A DNA stretch of 64,000 nt from Sitta carolinensis (taxonomy: Eukaryota > Chordata > Aves > Passeriformes > Sittidae). The stretch lies in the NCBI GenBank assembly GCA_032173965.1, contig CM063289.1, positions 30,732,690 to 30,796,689 on the forward strand. Reading direction: 5' to 3'. The notes under the pieces are model-generated. The model saw only the letters and a program-made list of their open reading frames with translations, was not told the origin of the DNA and did not search any database. This document shows, one piece after another, positions 1 through 11,510 of the stretch. A program made the translations under genes and the position numbers. Position 1 is the stretch's first letter; every line of letters begins with the position of its first letter.

Positions 1-153
1 GTCTCCCTTTTGCGGGAATTCTCTCCCTTTTGTGGGAATTGTCTCCCTTTTGCGGGAATTCTCTCCCTTTTGGGGGAATCCTCTCCCTTTTGCGGGAATT
101 CTCTCCCTTTTGGGGGAATCCTCTCCCTTTTGTGGGAATTCTCTCCCTTTTGC
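1..153. repeat. 20-bp minisatellite, cut by window edge
   Basis: Seven to eight head-to-tail copies of a 20-bp unit, CTCTCCCTTTTGYGGGAATT, with few changes (C/G/T at the variable site and GAATC for GAATT in some units). The array runs off the left edge, so its true length is unknown. The open frames across it come from the absence of stop codons in the unit. Confidence 0.95.
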
Positions 154-429
154 CCTAAGGCTGCAGTGTCCCCGTCCTGTCCCCAGGGATGTCCCAGCTC
201 AGCCCGCAGGGCTCCCCTCACAGAGCCCCCGAGGATTCTCCCTCTGAGCTGAAGGATTTTTCCTTCCTTACCAATAAACGGCAAAATCCATCCAGGAATT
301 CATTGTAGGAGCCGGGACCTTTGCTCGGGGCAGCTGGTAATTCACCAAGGAAAACTTGGTCATTCCTCTTTCCCCGAATAAAGCCAATTACTGTGAAATA
401 AATACACTTCCCCCCGTTAAAAAACGGAA
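154..429. other. Unique spacer, no feature recognised
   Basis: Moderately GC-rich non-repetitive sequence between the first array and the AT-rich block at 430. The minus-strand open frame at 218-457 has no recognisable family features and overlaps a probable poly(A) site, so it is not called a gene. Confidence 0.5.
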
Positions 430-785
430 AGGTAAGAGTTAGGAACAATACAGCCAAAATGTTTTATTTGGGCAATACAAATACAATCAAATCAAAAATA
501 TCACAGATTTTCATACATTAGTAAGAAGTTACTGTACACTTGAACAGTTGCCATTTTTTTACAGCTAAACAAAGCTTTACCTTTATTAAAATGTATTTTC
601 CTCTCACATAAAATATACACTTTGCACTGACGTATTTTACATGGGACACCTCTCTGGGGAAGAACAGCTCACGACAACGCACGACAGGGCCACGACAGGG
701 CCACCTTCTCTACCCCACACACGAGCACAGCGAAGCGAGACACACGGCGGCTGCTGCCGGGGGCTGCGGCTGCTGCGCCGGACGG
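430..785 (-). other. Possible 3' UTR end of unidentified minus-strand gene
   Basis: Read on the minus strand, this block looks like the end of an mRNA. It is AT-rich with two AATAAA signals (463-468 and 582-587), the first followed by a T-rich, GT-containing stretch. The part at 650-785 is CpG-rich, and the G-rich array begins immediately beyond it. In mammals the gene on the 3' side of NEGR1 is ZRANB2, which would present its 5' end here, so this does not match that expectation. I do not recognise the gene. It could instead be a processed copy or chance AT-rich sequence. Confidence 0.35.
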
Positions 786-3030
786 GGGGATGGGGGGATT
801 GGGGGTTTGGGGGATTGGGGTTTGGGATTTGGGGTTTGGGGTTTGGGGGTTTGGGGATTTGGGTTGGGGGATTTGGGGGTTTGGGGTTTGGGGATTTGGG
901 GTTTTGGGGGTTTGGGGTGTGGGATTTGGGGTTGGTGGTGTGGGTTGGGGGTTTGGGGGTTTGGGGTTTGGGGGTTGGGGGTTTTGGGGGTTGGGGTTTG
1001 GGGATTGGGGTTTGGGGGTTGGGGTTTGGGGGATTGGGGTTTTGGGGGATGGGGGTTTGGGGTTTGGGGGTTTGGGGTTTGGGGTTGGGGATTTGGGGTT
1101 TGGGGTGTGGGGGATTTGGGGTTTGGGGATTGGGGGTTTGGGGTTTTGGGGGATTGGGGGGTTTGGGGATTGGGGTTGGGGGATTTGGGGTTGGGGGTTT
1201 GGGGATTGGGGTTGGGGGATTTGGGGTTTGGGGTGGGGATTTGGGGTTTGGGGTGTGGGGTTGGGGGTTTGGGGTTTGGGGGTTGGGGGTTTGGGGGTTT
1301 GGGGGATTGGGGTTGGGGGTTTGGGGTTGGGGTTTGGGGGATTGGGTTGGGGGATTTGGGTTTGGGGGTTTGGGGTTTGGGGTTGGGGTTTGGGGGATTG
1401 GGGGTTTGGGGGTGGGGTTTGGGGGATTGGGGTTGGGGATTTGGGTTTGGGGGTTTGGGGTTTGGGGGTGGTTGGGGTTTGGGGGATTGGGGTTTGGGGT
1501 GGGGTTTGGGGGATTGGGTTGGGGTTTGGGTTTGGGGGTTGGGGGTTTGGGGGTTGGGGGTGGGTTTGGGGATTGGGGGTTTTGGGGTTTGGGGTTTGGG
1601 GATTTGGGGTTTGGGGTGGGGGTTTGGGGTTTGGGGGTTGGGGATTGGGGGTTGGGGTGGGTTTGGGGTTGGGGTTGGGGTTGGGGATTTGGGGTTTGGG
1701 GTTTGGGGTTGGGGTTTGGGGTTGGGGTTTGGGGGTTGGGGGTTTGGGGTTTGGGGGTTTGGGATTTGGGGGTTTGGTGGGGTTGGGGGTTGGGTTGGGG
1801 TTTGGGGGTTTGGGGTAGGTTTGGGGTGTGGGGTTGGGGGTTGGGTTGGGGGGTTTGGGGTTGGGGTTTGGGGTTTGGGGTTTGGTGGGTGGGTTGGGGT
1901 TTGGGGGTTGGGTTGGGTTTGGGGGTTTGGGGTTTGGGAGGATTTGGTTGGGGTTTGGGGGTGGGTTGGGGTTGGAGGTTGGGGGTTTGGGGTTTGGGTT
2001 GGGGTTTGGGGTTTGGGTGGGGTTTGGGGTTGGGGTTTGGGTTTGGGAGGAATTTAGGTTGGGGTTTGGGATTTGGGGTTTGGGGTTTGGGGTTGGGGAT
2101 TTGGGGGTTTGGGAGGAATTTAGGGTTGGGGTTTGGGTTTGGGGTTGGGGTTGGGGTTGGGGGTTTTGGGGATTGGGTTGGGGATTGTTGGGGTTTGGGA
2201 TTTGGGGTTGGGGGTTGGGGTTGGGGGTTGGGGGTTTGGGAGGATTTATGGGTTGGGGTTTGGGATTTGGGGTTTGGGGTTGGGGTTTGGGGATTGGGTT
2301 GGGTTTGGGGTTGTGGGGTTTGGGGATTGGGGGTTTGGGGTTTGGGATTTGGGGGTTGGGGGATTTGGGGTTTGGGTTGAGGGTTTGGGGTTTGGGGTTT
2401 GGGGATTTTGGGGTTTGGGGTTTGGGGTTTGGGGGGTTTGGGGTTGGGGTGATTGTGGGGGGGTTTGGGGGTTTGGAGGGTTTGGGCTTGGGGTTTGGGG
2501 TTGGAGGGTTGTGGTGGGGTTTGGGTTTGTGAGGGTTTGGGGGATTTTGGGGAGAATTAGTTGGGTTGGGGGTTTGGGTGGGATTTGTTGGGTGTTTGGG
2601 GTTTGGGAGTTTGGTTGGGATTGCTAGGGTTTGGGGTTGAGGGTTGGGGACTGGAGGATTTTGGGGGGTTGGGGTTTTAGGGGTTTGGGGTTTGGGGATT
2701 TGTGAGGAATTTATGGTTGGGTTTGAGATTTGGCTTTGGGGTTTTGGGGTTTAGGGTTTTGGAGGTTGAGGGTTTGGGGTTTGGAGGTTGGGGTTTGGGT
2801 TGGGTTGTGTGGGGAATTTAGGGTGGGGGTTTGGGGTGGGGTTTGGGGTTTTGGGGTTTGGGACTTGGGTTGGGGGTGTGGGTTTGGGGTTGGGGTTTGG
2901 GGTTGTGGATTGAGATTTGGATTTGCGATTTGGGAGGGATTTGGGGTTACTGTTTGGGATTTGGGGTTTGCGGGTTGAGATTTGGGGTTTGGGGGTTTTG
3001 GGGTTTGGAGGTTTGGAGTTTGGGGCTTTG
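785..3030 (+). repeat. 2.2-kb telomere-like GGGGTTT array
   Basis: About 2.2 kb made almost wholly of GGGGTTT, GGGGTTG, GGGGATT and GGGGGTTT words, with nearly all C absent from the plus strand. The first 1.7 kb is regular. From about 2450 to 3030 it becomes more degenerate, with GAGG and TTGTG interruptions. It resembles telomeric repeats in composition but is not the vertebrate TTAGGG repeat. Runs of four or more G every six to eight bases make the plus strand a strong G-quadruplex candidate. All frames are open because neither the units nor their complements contain stops; the resulting G/L/W/F/V protein is not believable. Confidence 0.95.
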
Positions 3031-3295
3031 GGGTCAGATTCGTGGGGCAGGGTGGGGCTTTGGGCAGGAGGAGCACGGCTCTGGCAGCTCCTCCTGGGGT
3101 GCAGGAGGGGTGCTCCTCCTGGGGGCTCCTGCTGCCAGGGCAGGGGGCTTGGGGACACAACAGCACGGTGGGTCATGCCAGAGCTGCCCGGCTGGCAGGG
3201 CAGTTCTGGAATTCTGGGAATCAATGGGATCCTGGCCAGGCAGAGCAGAGGGAGCCCTGTGGGATGCCCTGTGCATGGGGACAAACCCAGGAGGG

Positions 3296-3812
3296 GGAAA
3301 AGTGTGTGGGGGGGAAAAGGGGTGTGGGATGGAAGTAAAAGTGTAGGGGGAAAAGTGGTGTGGGGGAAAAGGGTAAAAGGGGTGTGGGATAGAAGTAAGT
3401 GTGGGGTAAACATAGAAGTGGTGTGGGGTTGAAGTGAGGTGTGAGGGAAAAGTGGTGTGGGGCAAAAGTGGTGTGGGATAGAAGTAAAAGTGTGGGGTAA
3501 AAGTGTGGGAGGGAAAATAGGTGTGGGGTATAAGGGCAGAAGTGGTTTGGGGTAGAAGGGTAAAAGTGGAGTGGGGTAAAAGGGTAAAAGTGGTGTGGGG
3601 TAGAAGGGTAGAAGTGGAGTGGGGTAAAAGTGGTGTGGGATAGAAGTAAAAGTGTGGGGTAAAAGTGGTGGGAGGGAAAATAGGTGTGGGGTATAAGGGC
3701 AGAAGTGGTGTGGGGTAAAAGGGTAAAAGTGGTTGGGGTAAAAGGGTAAAAGTGGTTTGGGGTAAAAGTGGAGTGGGGTAGAAGGGTAGAAGTGGAGTGG
3801 GATCGAAGTCCA
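3296..3812 (+). repeat. Short-unit minisatellite (GTAAAAGTGG-type)
   Basis: Irregular tandem array of 12-20 bp words built from GGGGTAAAAGTGG, TGTGGGATAGAAG and GGGTAAAAG. The plus strand is almost free of C. A longer period is visible: the block at 3475-3545 recurs at 3635-3705 almost unchanged. Confidence 0.9.
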
Positions 3813-4480
3813 AGCGGTGTGGGAAGCACTGGGGCTCACGGGAGGCTCCCCAGCAGCTCTGGGGCTGCCTGGCAGCTCAGCTGCAGCAGTAACTGCACCC
3901 ATCCCTACGGGCTGGAGTGAAAGCGGGGCTGAACTCGGGGCTCTGCCAGCCTCAGCTCAAAGGAATCAACGAAACGGAGGAAAAGGAAATGTCACCGTGG
4001 TTAATCCGGGGAGGAGCTCTGCTCTCAGCCTAAGGAAAAGCGCCTGTAAAGGGATTTTCCTCCCTGCCCGCTGTACAGCACCGAGGGCACAGGGGAAGTC
4101 AGCGAGTGGCTTTGGGAAACTCTGCGAGTGTTTTAAAGAGGATTTTTATGGAGTTGCAAGGAGGGGGCTCTGTGGCCCCAGACACTGTGTGTGGGCTCGT
4201 AATGACCTGCCTCGGCTGGAGACCCCCGAAGGCACAGCCCCTTCCCGAGGGCTCCGAGCTGCCCAAGCCTGGATCCCAGGGCCCCCAGCTCCTCCCTCTG
4301 CTCCCGTCCTGACCCTCCTGCCTCAGGCATCCCTGGGATCCCCGCAGGGAACTGGGGCTGGTGCCTCTCCCAGAAACTCCTGCCATCCTCAGGAATAAGG
4401 CATCCGTTGAGTTTAGTCACTGTAAACCACTTCAGAAAACGAAATCCTCACCGTGTCCTGGCATCCCGAGGGGATTCATT
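3813..4480. other. GC-rich unique sequence, no gene seen
   Basis: Non-repetitive sequence with several short open frames on both strands. None has recognisable domains, splice-bounded structure or family similarity that I can identify. Confidence 0.5.
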
Positions 4481-4484
4481 TAGA

Positions 4485-4620
4485 AATGAATAAAAAAGAG
4501 TAAAATATATATTTATTATATATATATATATAATTATCCTTTGCTAGTCGTAACACAATGTACAATCTGCAACCTGATTTGGGACTAAAATACAATCCTG
4601 GACAGAAACAGAGGGGATGG
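4485..4620 (-). other. AT microsatellite with UTR-like flank
   Basis: A (TA)n run at about 4505-4535 sits in AT-rich unique sequence. On the minus strand there is an AATAAA (4512-4517) downstream of a UTR-like stretch. It could be another transcript end, but nothing identifies a gene. Confidence 0.3.
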
Positions 4621-4742
4621 AGGGCACAGGGATTCAGCATCTCCTGCATTCACGGGGTTCAATGGCTTTGTCCTCTCTGGGGCTCGGGGCCCCTCAGGGA
4701 GAGGCAGCGCAGGGGTTCTGCACCCCGGGCTCCCCAAGGAGC

Positions 4743-5718
4743 CAAATCCTGACTGGGAATGGGGATCAAATCCTCACTGGGAATGAGATCAAATCCTTAC
4801 TGGGAGTGAGGGAGGATCAAATCCTGACTGGGAAAAAGGGAGGATCAAATCCTGACTGGGAAAAAGGGAGGATCAAATCCTTACTGGGAATGAGGGAGGA
4901 TCAAATCCTGACTGGGAAAAAGGGAGGATCAATCCTGACTGGGAAAAAGGGAGGATCAAATCCTTACTGGGAGTGAGGGAGGATCAAATCCTGACTGGGA
5001 ATGAGGGAGGATCAAATCCTGACTGAAGTGATGATCTAATCCTGACTGGGAATGAGGGAGGATCAAATTCTGACTGAATGATGATCAAATCCTGACTGGG
5101 AATAAGGGAGGATCAAATCCTGACTGGAGTGATGATCAAATCCTAACTGGGAGTGAGGAGCATGAAATCCTGACTGGGAATGGGGAGGATCAAATCCTCA
5201 TTGAAGTGAAGATCAAATCCTGACTGGGAATGAGCATCAAATCCTGACTGGGAATGAGGATAAAATCCTTACTGGGAATGAGGGAGGATCAAATGCTTAC
5301 GAGGAATGAGGGAGAATCAAATCCTCACTAGGAATGAGGGAGGATCAAATCCTGACTGGGAATGATGATCAAATCCTGACTGGGTGTGAAGATCATATCC
5401 TTACTGGGACAAGGATCAAATCCTTATTGAGAATGAGGGAGGGTCAAATCCTCTCTGGGAATGAGATCAAATTCTTACTGGGAGTGAAGATCATATCCTT
5501 ACTGGGACAAGGATCAAATCCTGACTGGAATGAGGGAGATCTAATCCTGACTGGAACGAGGGAGGATCCAATGCTGACTGGAATGAGGGAGGATCCAATG
5601 CTGACTGGAACGAGGGAGGATCCAATCCTTACTGGGAATGAGGGAGATCTAATCCTGACTGGAACGAGGGAGGCTCCAATCCTGACTGGAATGAGGGAGG
5701 ATCCAATGCTGACTGGGC
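4743..5718 (+). repeat. 28-bp minisatellite, about 34 copies
   Basis: Tandem copies of a unit of about 28 bp with the core ATCAAATCCTGACTGGGAAT followed by a variable GAGGGAG spacer. Copies differ by point changes (GACT/TACT/CACT), by shortened spacers, and near 5030-5230 by variants with TGAAGTGAT. From 5525 the units shift to GATCCAATGCTGACTGGAAC, so the array has sub-blocks. Confidence 0.95.
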
Positions 5719-6120
5719 ACAGGGCTCCATCCCTCCCCGGGCTGTGGGGCTGGCACAGGGGAGGCTGCACACGGCAGGAGCTCCCAGCCAGGAGCTGAGG
5801 AATTCCCGGCCCCAGGAGCCTCTGGAGCCGCGGTGGGGCTGGCCCTGCTCCCTCAGCCCTGGAGCTGAGCTCCTGCCCGGGGGTTAAAGAGGATTTGGGG
5901 CAGCTCCGTGCAGCAGGGACCAGGGCACTGCCAGGGTTTGGTTCCCTTGGATCCCTTGGATTCGAGCTGCTGTCAGCTGCAGACAGCCAGGACACAAACA
6001 CAGCCCCCGGGCTTTCCAAACGGGCTCTGGACCTTGGGCTGGAAGAGGGAGTTTGGCAAGGGCATGGCCTGGAAGGTGCTGGATTTGTGGCTCTGGAATT
6101 GTGAGGCTGGAACGTTTCAC
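5719..6120. other. GC-rich unique sequence, no gene seen
   Basis: Non-repetitive sequence between the 28-bp array and a CR1 fragment. No splice-bounded open frame or RNA gene was recognised. Confidence 0.45.
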
Positions 6121-6290
6121 AGGAACATCTCCAGGCTGCTCATCCAGGGGCTGCCCCTGGGTCCCTGGAAGTGCCCAGGGCCAGGCTGGATGGGCTGGGA
6201 GCAGCCTGGGATGGTGGGAGGAGGAAGGGAAGGAAACTGGATGGGCTTTAAGGTGCCTCCCAACCCGAAGCATTCCATGATTTTATGATT
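6121..6290 (+). mobile_element. CR1 LINE 3'-end fragment
   Basis: Contains the hallmark CR1 3' sequence: GCAGCCTGGGATGGTGGGAGG, then GGGCTTTAAGGTGCCTCCCA and CATTCCATGATTTTATGATT. CR1 elements are usually 5'-truncated and end in short 8-bp-type tails instead of poly(A), as here. Confidence 0.85.
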
Positions 6291-6292
6291 AT

Positions 6293-7200
6293 TGTTGGAT
6301 TTATTATGAATTCAGGCAAAAGTCCCCTGTGAGGAGGCTGCCCACAGGGCTGGGGCTTGGCTCTGCTTTTCCCTGGAGCTGTTGGATTGCCTGGGATAAA
6401 CCCAGGGCTGTCTGTGCCTCTCGTTCCCCCCAGCTCACAGAGCTGCAGCCCATCCAGTCAGCTCTCATGGATCAGTTTTCTTCAGCCCCACCATGAATAA
6501 AATCAGAATAAATGTATTTAACTGAGCTGAGGTTAGGGAAATTCTATAAATTTATTTCATTTTTACAGTTAAGGTGCATGTGTGGGATATTCTTTAGAGA
6601 GTGGAGCACATCTGTGGGTTTTATATTTGGGAGTGAACATTCCATGTGTCCTTGCTTCCCTTGGGTGGCTCTTGCTCAACTTTGGGAACATTCTGAATTT
6701 TTTTAGGATTACCTGGCTTTTTTTTCCTCTGTGTACCCCAGTCAAGCCCCTCCATTCACAGGCTGGTTTTACTCCTTCCCATTTTTCATTTAATGGCTCT
6801 GCCTCACTTTCTGCAGGAAATGAGAAGGGAAGGCCAATATTTGCCATGAATGGGAATGGAAATTCATAAGTCAACACCCGGGGCCAGCCCTCCCTCCCTT
6901 ACACAAACCCAGCAGGGTTTGCTTTGTTTAAACCACCGAGGGCTGAACCTCTCTGATTTTGTGTTTATTTTAATAAGAGCATTTGGTGGCTGTGGGTGGG
7001 TGGTTGTCACAGCACACGTGTCAAACCTGGCAGGTTTGCTTTTTTGACAGCACAGTTTTGGGCTGGATTCACCTCAGTCCTTTATTCTGCAAGAAAAAAA
7101 GAACGGCTGGGCTTTTGCCAAAGGGCTTTTTGAGCACTTAAGGGATCGAAATGAATGGGAAATCTCACTTTTCATTCAGCAGCCTTATGTAAAATGGGCC
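6293..7200. other. AT-rich unique island
   Basis: Non-repetitive, AT-rich sequence without a supported gene. Several A/T-rich homeodomain-like words are present (6490-6560). The short open frames at 6512-6877 have no recognisable features. Confidence 0.4.
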
Positions 7201-7204
7201 TGGT

Positions 7205-7305
7205 TTGGCTTTTAGAGGATGGAATGGTTGGAATTGTGATACCGGGGCCTTTTCCAGCCTCCTGATTCTGGGATTCTCTGTGGTTCTGTGAACCACAGGG
7301 ATCCC
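7205..7305 (+). mobile_element. Degenerate CR1 3'-end remnant
   Basis: The stretch CCTTTTCCAGCCTCCTGATT followed by CTGGGATTCTCTGTGGTTCTGTG resembles a diverged CR1 tail. Upstream similarity is poor. Confidence 0.4.
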
Positions 7306-7586
7306 CCGGGGCCAGACTGCAGCTGTCCCGCAGGGAATGCTCCCCGGGGGCTCCTTTCTTGGTTTTAAGCTGATTTTAGCACCCACTCCCCGTTTCAGTT
7401 GCCATTCCCAGAGCAGTCTCCCAGGCCCCGCTGCATTCCCGGCCCGTGGACATTCCCTGGGCTCTGGGCACAGCCTGGCAGCTCCAGGGGATGCTGCCCT
7501 GTGCCCGCGGGGCACAGAGGGGCACAGAGGGGACCCCGCAGCCTGCCCGGGGCTGATGGGGAGAGAGCGGGAGAGCCGGGCTGGGC

Positions 7587-7975
7587 ACCGCATCCCGGGG
7601 CATCCCAAAGACACCCCAGGGCATCCCAGGGCATCCCTAATAAATCCAACTGCATCCCAAAGACACCCCAGGGCATCCCAGGGCATCCCTAATAAATCCA
7701 ACTGCATCCCACTGCATCCCAAAGACACCCCAGGGCATCCCAAATAAATCCAACTGCATCCCGGGGCATCCCAAAGACACCCCAGGGCATCCCAAATAAA
7801 TCCAACTGCATCCCGGGCATCCCAAAGACACCCCAGGGCATCCCAGGATCCTATAAATCCAACTGCATCCCATGCATCCCAAAGACACCCCAGGGCATCC
7901 CAAATAAATCCAACTGCATCCCAGGGCATCCCTAAAAACACCCCAGGCATCCCAGGGCATCCCTAAAACACCTTG
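7587..7975 (+). repeat. Minisatellite, 40-60 bp unit
   Basis: Tandem array built from CATCCCAAAGACACCCCAGG, GCATCCCAAATAAATCCAAC and TGCATCCC. Unit length varies because sub-blocks such as GGCATCCCAGGGCATCCCTA are sometimes doubled. Confidence 0.93.
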
Positions 7976-8049
7976 TACCCTGATCCACCCCTTGTACCCT
8001 GTTCCCCATTCCCATGGGACCCACAGGACCCTTGATGAGATCTGGGAAG

Positions 8050-8688
8050 CTCCAGGGGCTCTGGGGAGCTCCAGAGGCTCTGGGGATCTCTCATCTCCAG
8101 GGGCTCTGGGGATCTCTCATCTCCAGGGGTTCTGGGGATCTCTCATCTCCAGGGGCTCTGGGGATCTCTCATCTCCAGGGGCTCTGGGGATCTCTCTCCA
8201 GGGGCTCTGGGGATCTCTCATCTCCAGGGGCTCTGGGGATCTCTCTCCAGGGGCTCTGGGGATCTCTCATCTCCAGGGGCTCTGGGGATCTCTCATCTCC
8301 AGGGCTCTGGGGATCTCCATCTCCAGGGCTCTGGGATCTCTCATCTCCAGGGGCTCTGGGGATCTCTCTCCAGGGGCTCTGGGGATCTCTCATCTCCAGG
8401 GGCTCTGGGGATCTCTCTCCAGGGGCTCTGGGGATCTATCATCTCCAGGGGCTCTGGGAGCTCCAGGAACTCCAGGGGCTCTGGGGATCTCTCTCCAGGG
8501 GCTCTGGGGATCTCTCATCTCCAGGGGCTCTGGGGATCTCTCTCCAGGGGCTCTGGGGATCTCTCTCCAGGGGCTCTGGGAAGCTCCAGGAAGCTCCAGG
8601 GGCTCTGGGGATCTCTCTCCAGGGGCTCTGGGAAGCTCCAGGAAGCTCCAGGGGCTCTGGGGATCTCTCTCCAGGGGCTCTGCCCAGC
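8050..8688 (+). repeat. Minisatellite, 23/26-bp units
   Basis: About 25 copies of GGGGATCTCTCATCTCCAGG plus GGCTCT (26 bp), alternating with a 23-bp form lacking CAT. The right third also contains units in which GATCTCTCTCC is replaced by AAGCTCCAGG. Mixing of two unit lengths is typical of unequal exchange. Confidence 0.94.
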
Positions 8689-8821
8689 CCAGCCCTGTCC
8701 CCCAGGCACGGCTGCAGGGCCCCAGGGGTGCCCCAGGCCCAGGGGTCCCTGCCTGGTGACCCCAGAACCTCTGGGCACTTCGTGTCACCAGTGACAAGGC
8801 TGCTCTCTTCCTCCTCTCCAC

Positions 8822-9714
8822 ATTAATTCTCATTGGTGAATATGGCTTTTACCCGGGAGAGGTGTGTTTATTTTAGTTAGGCAAATCGTGACTGCCAAAC
8901 TGCAGGCTGCGTTTTCCCTCTGCTGTTGGAGAGCAATATTCCCCCTTGGGAAGGCAGTCAGACCCCTTCACACGGTGATTTATCTATTTTTATGTTCTCT
9001 TTACACCCATCTCTGCTGGATCTGCCCAGGCAGAAGGGGTTTTAGGGCTCACCCTCCTCTCTGGGCTGAGCAGGGGCAGCCCCTGCAAGGTCACAGTTTG
9101 TTGGGCAGCTCCTCTCTGTCTCGGTGGGAGACATTTCTGAAGTTAATTACGGAATCTTCGCCATTAAATATTCAGGGACACTTATTTTTGAGTACCTCAG
9201 GTTTAATTTAGGTTCCCTGAAATTTTAATATCTGGCTTTAATATTTAATGCTGCCCTGAGATGGGTGTAGGAATTTAAAGTCTGTTCTGAATGAAAGGAA
9301 TCCTGGATTTCTTTATGGAAAAGGCTGAGATGGAGAGTTGAGGAAAGGGTCTGTCTTGAAAGGATCCAACTTTTCCTTCTTTCATCCCACAAGTGTGTAT
9401 TTTATGTGGAGGGGCCCTGTAGGGCTCACTCTGCTCTAATTAAGGCCTCTCATTTATTAAAATATCTTTAACGTGTTTGCAGCACAGTACTAAAACTGAG
9501 AAGTATTATGATAATTTTTATGGGTTTTTTTTTTTTTTATTCCTTCTGGGAAGGGGGATTAGCTGCCCAATTAACACACACCATTAATTTGTGAGCTGCA
9601 TTTGAAGTGAAACGAGTAACACAGGATCTGTGGAGTTATTTAAGAATATTCCTTGGAGTCAAACTGCACAAAACCCCTTGGAAAAGTCCCGTGAGCTGCT
9701 GGGGTTTGGTGTTT
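8822..9714. other. AT-rich unique island, possible conserved non-coding DNA
   Basis: AT-rich, non-repetitive, with several TAATTA/ATTAAT-type words (9140-9260, 9560-9600). No open frame with recognisable features. The base composition contrast with the flanking arrays is sharp. Confidence 0.35.
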
Positions 9715-9850
9715 AAAAAGCTGCTGGAGCTGGATGAGGTAAGGACAGGGTGTGAGGACTGCCTGGAGAGCTCTGCTGGATCAGAGGGAACGATTTGGGA
9801 ACCTCAGAGGGCTTTTGCAACCTGCACAATTCCATGATTCCGTGTGATTT
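9715..9850 (+). mobile_element. Degenerate CR1 3'-end remnant
   Basis: GAGCTGGATGAGG, then CTTTTGCAACCTGCACAATTCC and ATGATTCCGTGTGATT, fit a diverged CR1 tail. Only partial similarity is seen. Confidence 0.4.
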
Positions 9851-9960
9851 ATCTTATTCACTGGCAGGAGAGGAGGCCAGGGGTCAGCTCTGGTGGCAGT
9901 GGTGCTGTTTAAATCCTGCAGCTGGGGCTCGACTGCTGCAGATCCTTTCCAGGGAAATAC

Positions 9961-10153
9961 TCCATCCCATCCCATCCCATCCCATTATCCCACCCCATCA
10001 TCCCATCCCATTATCCCACCCCATCATCCCATCCCATTATCCCATCCCATCCCATTATCCCACCCCATCACATCCCATTATCCCATCCAATCCCATTCCA
10101 CCCCATCCCATCCCATTATCCCACCCCATTATCCCATCCCACCCCATCCCATC
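9961..10153 (+). repeat. CATCC/CCCATTAT simple repeat
   Basis: Satellite of CATCC pentamers mixed with CATTATCC and CACCC words, about 190 bp. The plus strand has almost no G. Confidence 0.95.
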
Positions 10154-11429
10154 ACCCTTTTCCTGGGAATTCTCCCCCTGCAGACCCCCCTGCTGTTCTC
10201 CAGGGGCTGTGGGTGCTCCTGCAGGAGGTGGGAGGTGAGTAAGGAGTTGGGATGAGGGCGAACCTGGCTCTTGGAGCTCGGAAAAGGGGATTTTGTAGCT
10301 GAGCTGGAGGCTGTGCCAGCCCTGCTGGAGCGATCTTGGAGGGCGTTTGCAGCTCGGAAAAGGGAATTGGGGAGCAGGAGCACCTCGGGCTGGGAGCAGA
10401 GACAAAGGAGGGAAGGGAGCCGAGCCCCGCTGATGGGAATTCATTAGCTGCCGGCTCAATGAGGAGCTGTGAATCTCTCTGAGTGCAAGAGCTCTGCCAG
10501 CTTGCAAAGGAGCAGATGTGCTCACAAGATGTATAGTTACAAATAGTCAAAATACTGTTTTTTGGGCGTTTTTGGTTTTTTTTTTTTTTTGCTTTCGTGA
10601 TTATCTTTTTTTCATCTAAAATAAATCCAGATTGTGCATAGGCTGGAAAACAAAATAACAATATTTGGAGAGTGGGAGTGTTTATTTAACAGGTGGCTTA
10701 TTTAGCAAATGGTTTACTCCTACAAAAATAATATTCCTGCAGGATCCTGCAGCAGTGATTGGGAACATCTGAGAGCAGGAAGGCGTTTTTGGGGGGTGAT
10801 TGCTTCGTGTGGGCTCGGGGTGGGCTGGTTTAATTAAGAACATCTGCAGGAGCACTTTGCTAAGTGCATTTGCATCTCTAACTGCCTGGCACGGGGTGCT
10901 GGGCCCTGGAGGGTCCCCCCTTCCCCGGGAGCACCCGAGGATGGGTTTGTGAGGGATGGGTCTGCAGGGAGAGTCCCTCTCCCAGGATGCTGTTCCAGTT
11001 ATTCCCAGGAGTTCATCCCATGGAGGGAAAAAGCAGGAAGAGGCCCTGGGCAGAAAGGGAAGGGCAGGAGCCGAGCTGCATCCCAGCTTTTCCCCTAAGA
11101 TGTTTTTTGGGTGCCAGTCGCTCTTTGCCCCTCAGGCACCGACTCCAGCCCTGGGGTTTGCAGGGAACGTGGAGGGATTTGGGGAATTTGGGGTTTGCAG
11201 GAGGCTGGTGTGCCCCGAGGGCACAGCCAGGGCTGGGTTTGGATATTCCCTGCTCTGGCAGCTGTGCAGCAACAACCACGTTTTGCATGGCCAGGGGATG
11301 ATTGCACAGATCTGGCTCCCTCCAAGGCCTGGCTTTTGTTTTCAGCTGGTGCCTCTTGACATTTAGCAAAGACAAATGACTCCATGCTGGGGGGTTTCCC
11401 GCCTAAACGTTCCTTGTTCTTATTGACCC
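10154..11429. other. Unique sequence, no gene seen
   Basis: GC-rich to 10,500, then an AT-rich stretch (10,520-10,730), then GC-rich again. The phrase AGCTCGGAAAAGGG occurs twice (about 10,276 and 10,351), a small local duplication. No supported exon. Confidence 0.4.
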
Positions 11430-11510
11430 CTCCAAAGGCACTGTCCACCACCCCGGGAGGATCTCAAGGTGCCTTCCAGCCCAAACCACTCCACAATTCT
11501 GTGATAAATT
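11430..11510 (+). mobile_element. CR1 LINE 3'-end fragment
   Basis: GATCTCAAGGTGCCTTCCAG followed by CCCAAACCACTCCACAATTC and TGTGATAAA is the terminal part of a CR1 element. Only the last 80 bp or so is present. Confidence 0.7.

Noticed and set aside
641..2380. 579-codon open frame rich in G, L, W, F, V
   Set aside because: It is the translation of the GGGGTTT array. Other frames over the same bases are also long and open. No start context, domain or splice structure.
785..3030. True telomere or interstitial telomeric sequence
   Set aside because: The unit is GGGGTTT/GGGGTTG, not TTAGGG; only isolated TTAGG words occur. No chromosome end follows.
4743..5718. CRISPR-like regular repeats
   Set aside because: Spacers are short and repetitive themselves, no cas genes exist, and the context is vertebrate nuclear DNA. 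It is a minisatellite.
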